Source of the DNA: JBKDZR01 sp047971485
Lineage (GTDB): Bacteria > Pseudomonadota > Alphaproteobacteria > Rhodobacterales > Rhodobacteraceae
Direction: 5' to 3'
Length of the DNA stretch: 64,000 nucleotides
NCBI GenBank assembly: GCA_047971485.1
Contig: JBKDZR010000072.1
Location: 1-64,000 of the forward strand
A model generated the notes under the pieces. That model did not search any database. It was not told the origin of the DNA and saw only the letters and a program-made list of their open reading frames with translations. Within the stretch, counting starts at the first letter, position 1. The number at the start of each line of letters is the position of its first letter. The position numbers and the translations under genes are program-made. Of the stretch, positions 61,346 to 64,000 are shown piece by piece.

Positions 61346-62365
61346 TCAGTTCTCGCCGAAATACCGTTTCATCGTGGCAATCGCGTCCTGACGATCTTCG
61401 CGCTGAAGCCAGCCAAGCAAGGGCTTTTCAAGCAACATGCGGTCCTCTTGCGGCAGGGTTTCGATCACGCCGTCTCGCACCGGGCGCATCCCGGCCATGC
61501 CGTAAACCGCCTGCGCCTCGGACCCGATGAAAAAGTTCATGAACACCCTGGCCGCATTCGGGTGATGTGCCCCCGCGAGCATCGACATGTCGATCGGCGT
61601 GTAGGGCACGCCCGGATCAGGCATGATAATCTTGACCGGGAGACCGTCCAGTTCCTTGTAAAACGCCAGGATTTCGCTGGTCAGCATGGCAAATTCGCCA
61701 AGCGCGACCCGGCGTTCCTCAAGCCGCATATCCCGGCTCATCGTGATGTCCTGCTCGGCAAGGCGGGCAAGATAATCGTCGCCGTAATGTTTCCAGATGG
61801 GGCCAAGGGCCCCCAGCCCACCGCCAATGGTGCGCACCTCGTTCGAGATGATCTTGCCTTTCCATTTCGGGTCAAGCACATCTTCCCACGACGTTGGCTC
61901 CTCTTCCGGTGCGACGAGATTGGTGTTCACCAAAATGCCCATGACCTGCGTCCAGGCCGGAACCCGATAGGCGTCTGCCCCTGCATCGGCAAAAAGCGCT
62001 TCGGTGTTCGGCAAGGGCCCAGCCTCGGCCAGCAGGTTGGCCTCCTGCAAGGCCTGCAGAATCGCGGTGGAACTGAACACGATGTCACCGCCGACGTTGC
62101 CCGTGTTACCTTCGGCCCGGATGCGTTCCATCACCTCGGTTGCGCGCGCATCAAGCGTCTTGACATCGATGCCCGTCTCTTCCTCGAACATGTCCACGAC
62201 GTCATCAAAATACCGCGCACCCAACTGCGAGTGATAGATGACAAGGCTTCCCTCCTGCTGCGCGGCCGCAAGCGTTGCCCCCCAATCCTCTTGCGCCGTC
62301 GCCGGTGCAACAAGGGCCAATGTCACAAACAGGCCACCCAAGCGGCGTCCAATCGCAAATGGCAT
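61346..62365 (-). CDS. ABC transporter substrate-binding protein (AfuA-like)
   Basis: The 339-residue periplasmic protein has a signal (MPFAIGRRLGGLFVTLALVAPATA) and a body like AfuA/FbpA or phosphonate-binding proteins (GSLVIYHSQLGARYFDDVVDMFEEETGIDVKTLDARATEVMERIRAEG). ATG 62365 follows GGAGG; ATG 62380 would overlap it. It is the first gene of the binding protein-sulfatase-permease-ATPase operon, divergent from TetR. Ligand may be a sulfate ester; Fe3+ binding is not excluded. Confidence 0.88.
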   Translation of the reverse strand: MPFAIGRRLGGLFVTLALVAPATAQEDWGATLAAAQQEGSLVIYHSQLGARYFDDVVDMFEEETGIDVKTLDARATEVMERIRAEGNTGNVGGDIVFSSTAILQALQEANLLAEAGPLPNTEALFADAGADAYRVPAWTQVMGILVNTNLVAPEEEPTSWEDVLDPKWKGKIISNEVRTIGGGLGALGPIWKHYGDDYLARLAEQDITMSRDMRLEERRVALGEFAMLTSEILAFYKELDGLPVKIIMPDPGVPYTPIDMSMLAGAHHPNAARVFMNFFIGSEAQAVYGMAGMRPVRDGVIETLPQEDRMLLEKPLLGWLQREDRQDAIATMKRYFGEN

Positions 62366-62448
62366 TTCGTTCCTCCCCATGCCAGACCGCCCCTTAACGC
62401 CAGCACCGTCGTCATTTTAGACTGGCGCCGATCTGTGGTAGAGGCATT

Positions 62449-62468
62449 ATGCGAATATATGTTCGCAT
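62449..62468. promoter_or_regulatory. TetR-type operator between the importer and tetR genes
   Basis: ATGCGAA and TTCGCAT form perfect 7-bp arms around TATATG. The palindrome lies 26 bases upstream of the TetR start and about 84 bases from the divergent binding-protein start. It is the best operator candidate of the window and could repress both directions. Confidence 0.75.
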
Positions 62469-62493
62469 TCGAAATCCGGAGGTGTCAAGGAAT

Positions 62494-63114
62494 ATGTCGA
62501 AAGCGGTCGCGGGAAGCCTGCCCACCCAACAAAAGCGCAGCCAGGAAATGCGAGACCGCATTCTGGTGGCCGGCGCGCGGTTGATCGAAGAGCGGGGGCT
62601 TACATCCATTTCCGTCGCCGACATCGCGGAAGAGGCCCAGTGCTCGGTCGGCGCCTTCTATCGACGCTTCGCGAACAAAGAGGCCTTCGTGCAATCGCTT
62701 CTGGCCGCGACACTGGAACAGGGCGCCGACGCCGTGCGTCAGGTTTTTTCCTCCGATCCCGATTTTCAGGACGCCGCCGAAACGATTGCCTTCTTGCTGA
62801 TTGAGCGTCATCTCAGGTCCCGCTCCGTCTATCGCGCGGCAATCCTGAAAAGTTTCAACGATCCCGACGACCCGGCGATCTTTCGCAAACAGGCACGCTT
62901 TGTCCTCAGCGAGTTCAAGCTCTGGGCCGGGCGCAAACTTGGCCGCCCGCTGAGCGCAGCAGAAGATCTGCGCATCGATACCGCGTTTCAGATGCTCTAT
63001 GGCACCATGATCAACGCCATCGTCACGCGTCCCGGCCCCCGCCAACTGGAGGAACCCGACTTTCAAACCGAGGTGGTGCGGGTTTTCAGCATGGCCATGG
63101 CGGACATCTTCTGA
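62494..63114 (+). CDS. TetR family transcriptional regulator
   Basis: The 206-residue repressor has the TetR HTH (RDRILVAGARLIEERGLTSISVADIAEEAQCSVGAFYRRFANKEAFVQSLL) and a helical ligand domain. The ATG at 62494 follows GGAGG and AAGGA; codons from 62449 include the operator and are not part of the protein. It is divergent from the sulfatase/importer operon and presumably represses it until a sulfate ester or breakdown product binds. Confidence 0.92.
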   Translation: MSKAVAGSLPTQQKRSQEMRDRILVAGARLIEERGLTSISVADIAEEAQCSVGAFYRRFANKEAFVQSLLAATLEQGADAVRQVFSSDPDFQDAAETIAFLLIERHLRSRSVYRAAILKSFNDPDDPAIFRKQARFVLSEFKLWAGRKLGRPLSAAEDLRIDTAFQMLYGTMINAIVTRPGPRQLEEPDFQTEVVRVFSMAMADIF

Positions 63115-63204
63115 ACGGTCTGCACCCCCGCTGCACGACGCGTCATCACAGCCAAAATTCACTTCCGGTCAAGGGGATGGGACCCGGCATCAGATAATAA
63201 ATAA

Positions 63205-63279
<75 letters not shown>

Positions 63280-63465
63280 ACACTTTTCGCGACCAGCCCG
63301 CCGAAGATCTGCTACCTATGCAGCTGCTCCCCGCGCCCGATGGCCTGCGATGCATCACGTGTCGTCCGCGACGGTCACGCTCTGTGGCAGGGCTGATAAT
63401 CCGAGATCACCGGGGGTGCAAGGGCATTCTGGACGCAAATCACCCGCTGCGTTAAGGAGAGCGCC

Positions 63466-63642
63466 ATGACGCAAGATGCCGACAAGACCGGACGCAGGCA
63501 AAAGCCACCGCCAAAGACACGGGAAGACCGCCTGAAAGCCGCGCTGAAGGCCAATCTTCAGAAGCGCAAGGCACAGGCCAGAACCCGCGCGGGCAATGGC
63601 ACAGACACGCCCCCCGCGGACAGCGGCACAGACAAGGATTGA
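63466..63642 (+). CDS. Small basic protein upstream of murA
   Basis: A short gene of 58 residues reads MTQDADKTGRRQKPPPKTRE followed by DRLKAALKANLQKRKAQART and a Thr/Asp-rich tail. AAGGAG lies just before its ATG. The helical basic stretch (residues 20-42) suggests a nucleic-acid or ribosome contact, but no function is known. Short conserved genes of this sort precede murA in Rhodobacterales. Confidence 0.65.
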   Translation: MTQDADKTGRRQKPPPKTREDRLKAALKANLQKRKAQARTRAGNGTDTPPADSGTDKD

Positions 63643-63647
63643 GCAGA

Positions 63648-64000
63648 ATGGACCAGATCGTGGTCAAGGGCGGCACAGCCCTGAACGGGCGGATCGCAAT
63701 TGCGGGCGCCAAGAACGCCTGTCTGGCCCTGATGCCGGCGACACTGTTGTCGGATGAACCGCTGACCCTGACCAATGCCCCCCGCCTGTCGGATATTCGC
63801 ACGATGACCGCGCTTTTGCGATCGCTGGGGTGTGAGATTGGCACGCTTCAGGATGGCAAGGTGCTGGCCCTGTCCACCCATGATCTGTCCAACGTGACCG
63901 CCGAATACGATATCGTGCGCAAGATGCGCGCCTCGATCCTGGTGCTGGGCCCCCTGCTGGCACGCGAAGGCCGGGCCGTGGTCTCGCTGCCCGGCGGCTG
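63648..64000 (+). CDS. murA: UDP-N-acetylglucosamine 1-carboxyvinyltransferase (5' part)
   Basis: MurA adds enolpyruvyl from PEP to UDP-GlcNAc, the first committed step of peptidoglycan. The 117 residues in view start MDQIVVKGGTALNGRIAIAGAKNACLALMPATLL, including the substrate-binding Lys-Asn pair (AGAKNA). The catalytic Cys region (RASILVLGPLLAREGRAVVSLPGG) is just beginning at the right edge. The ATG follows a weak purine site and the frame runs off the window. Confidence 0.95.
   Translation, partial: MDQIVVKGGTALNGRIAIAGAKNACLALMPATLLSDEPLTLTNAPRLSDIRTMTALLRSLGCEIGTLQDGKVLALSTHDLSNVTAEYDIVRKMRASILVLGPLLAREGRAVVSLPGG

Overview
The window is GC-rich alphaproteobacterial chromosome, most likely from the order Rhodobacterales. 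Signs of this are the ffh / chorismate mutase / rpsP-rimM-trmD-rplS-rpmE block followed closely by a MipZ-type ATPase, the atpI-atpB-atpE-atpF'-atpF order, the flgE-flgK-flgL-flgI cluster, a Rhodobacter-type porin and a CenR-like response regulator. No phage, CRISPR array or complete insertion sequence was seen. About 70 genes are packed with many 1-8 nt start/stop overlaps.

Layout. 1-3.7 kb: end of a DUF488 gene, then a copper module with copZ and copA-cueR divergent around two CueR-type operators. 3.8-8.4 kb (minus): a creatininase-family amidohydrolase with a PotABCD-like importer. 8.4-16.5 kb: an E. coli-type riboflavin synthase, DoxX and ZIP membrane proteins around a hairpin-rich spacer, then trpA, ychF, an LldD-type oxidase, rplY and a MarR regulator. 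16.5-26.9 kb (minus): PBP4, nadD, a Crp/Fnr regulator, an unrecognised 394-aa protein, the hook-associated flagellar genes and an OmpR-type regulator. 27.1-34.4 kb: ribA with an N-terminal extension, an L,D-transpeptidase, a YggS protein, a porin, a DUF3576 lipoprotein, arsC, and the F0 genes of ATP synthase. 34.5-43.5 kb: small regulators, then the SRP/ribosome maturation operon and mipZ. 43.5-51.8 kb (minus): a three-gene DctPQM TRAP transporter, then a TAXI TRAP system translationally coupled to a universal stress protein and followed by an AI-2E family membrane protein. 52.3-56.0 kb (minus): methionine synthase split into two overlapping genes. 56.2-63.1 kb: a sulfatase with its own importer, divergent from a TetR regulator across a clear palindromic operator. 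63.2-64 kb: tRNA-Thr(GGT), a small basic protein and the start of murA.

No single spectacular new system stands out. The most promising leads are: the creatininase-transporter operon and the sulfatase-transporter operon, both of unknown substrate; the Usp-coupled TAXI transporter; the split metH; the degenerate RibB-like domain on RibA; the orphan 394-aa protein next to the flagellar genes; a sulfotransferase-like protein inside the rimM-trmD operon; and several well-formed palindromes that look like operators.
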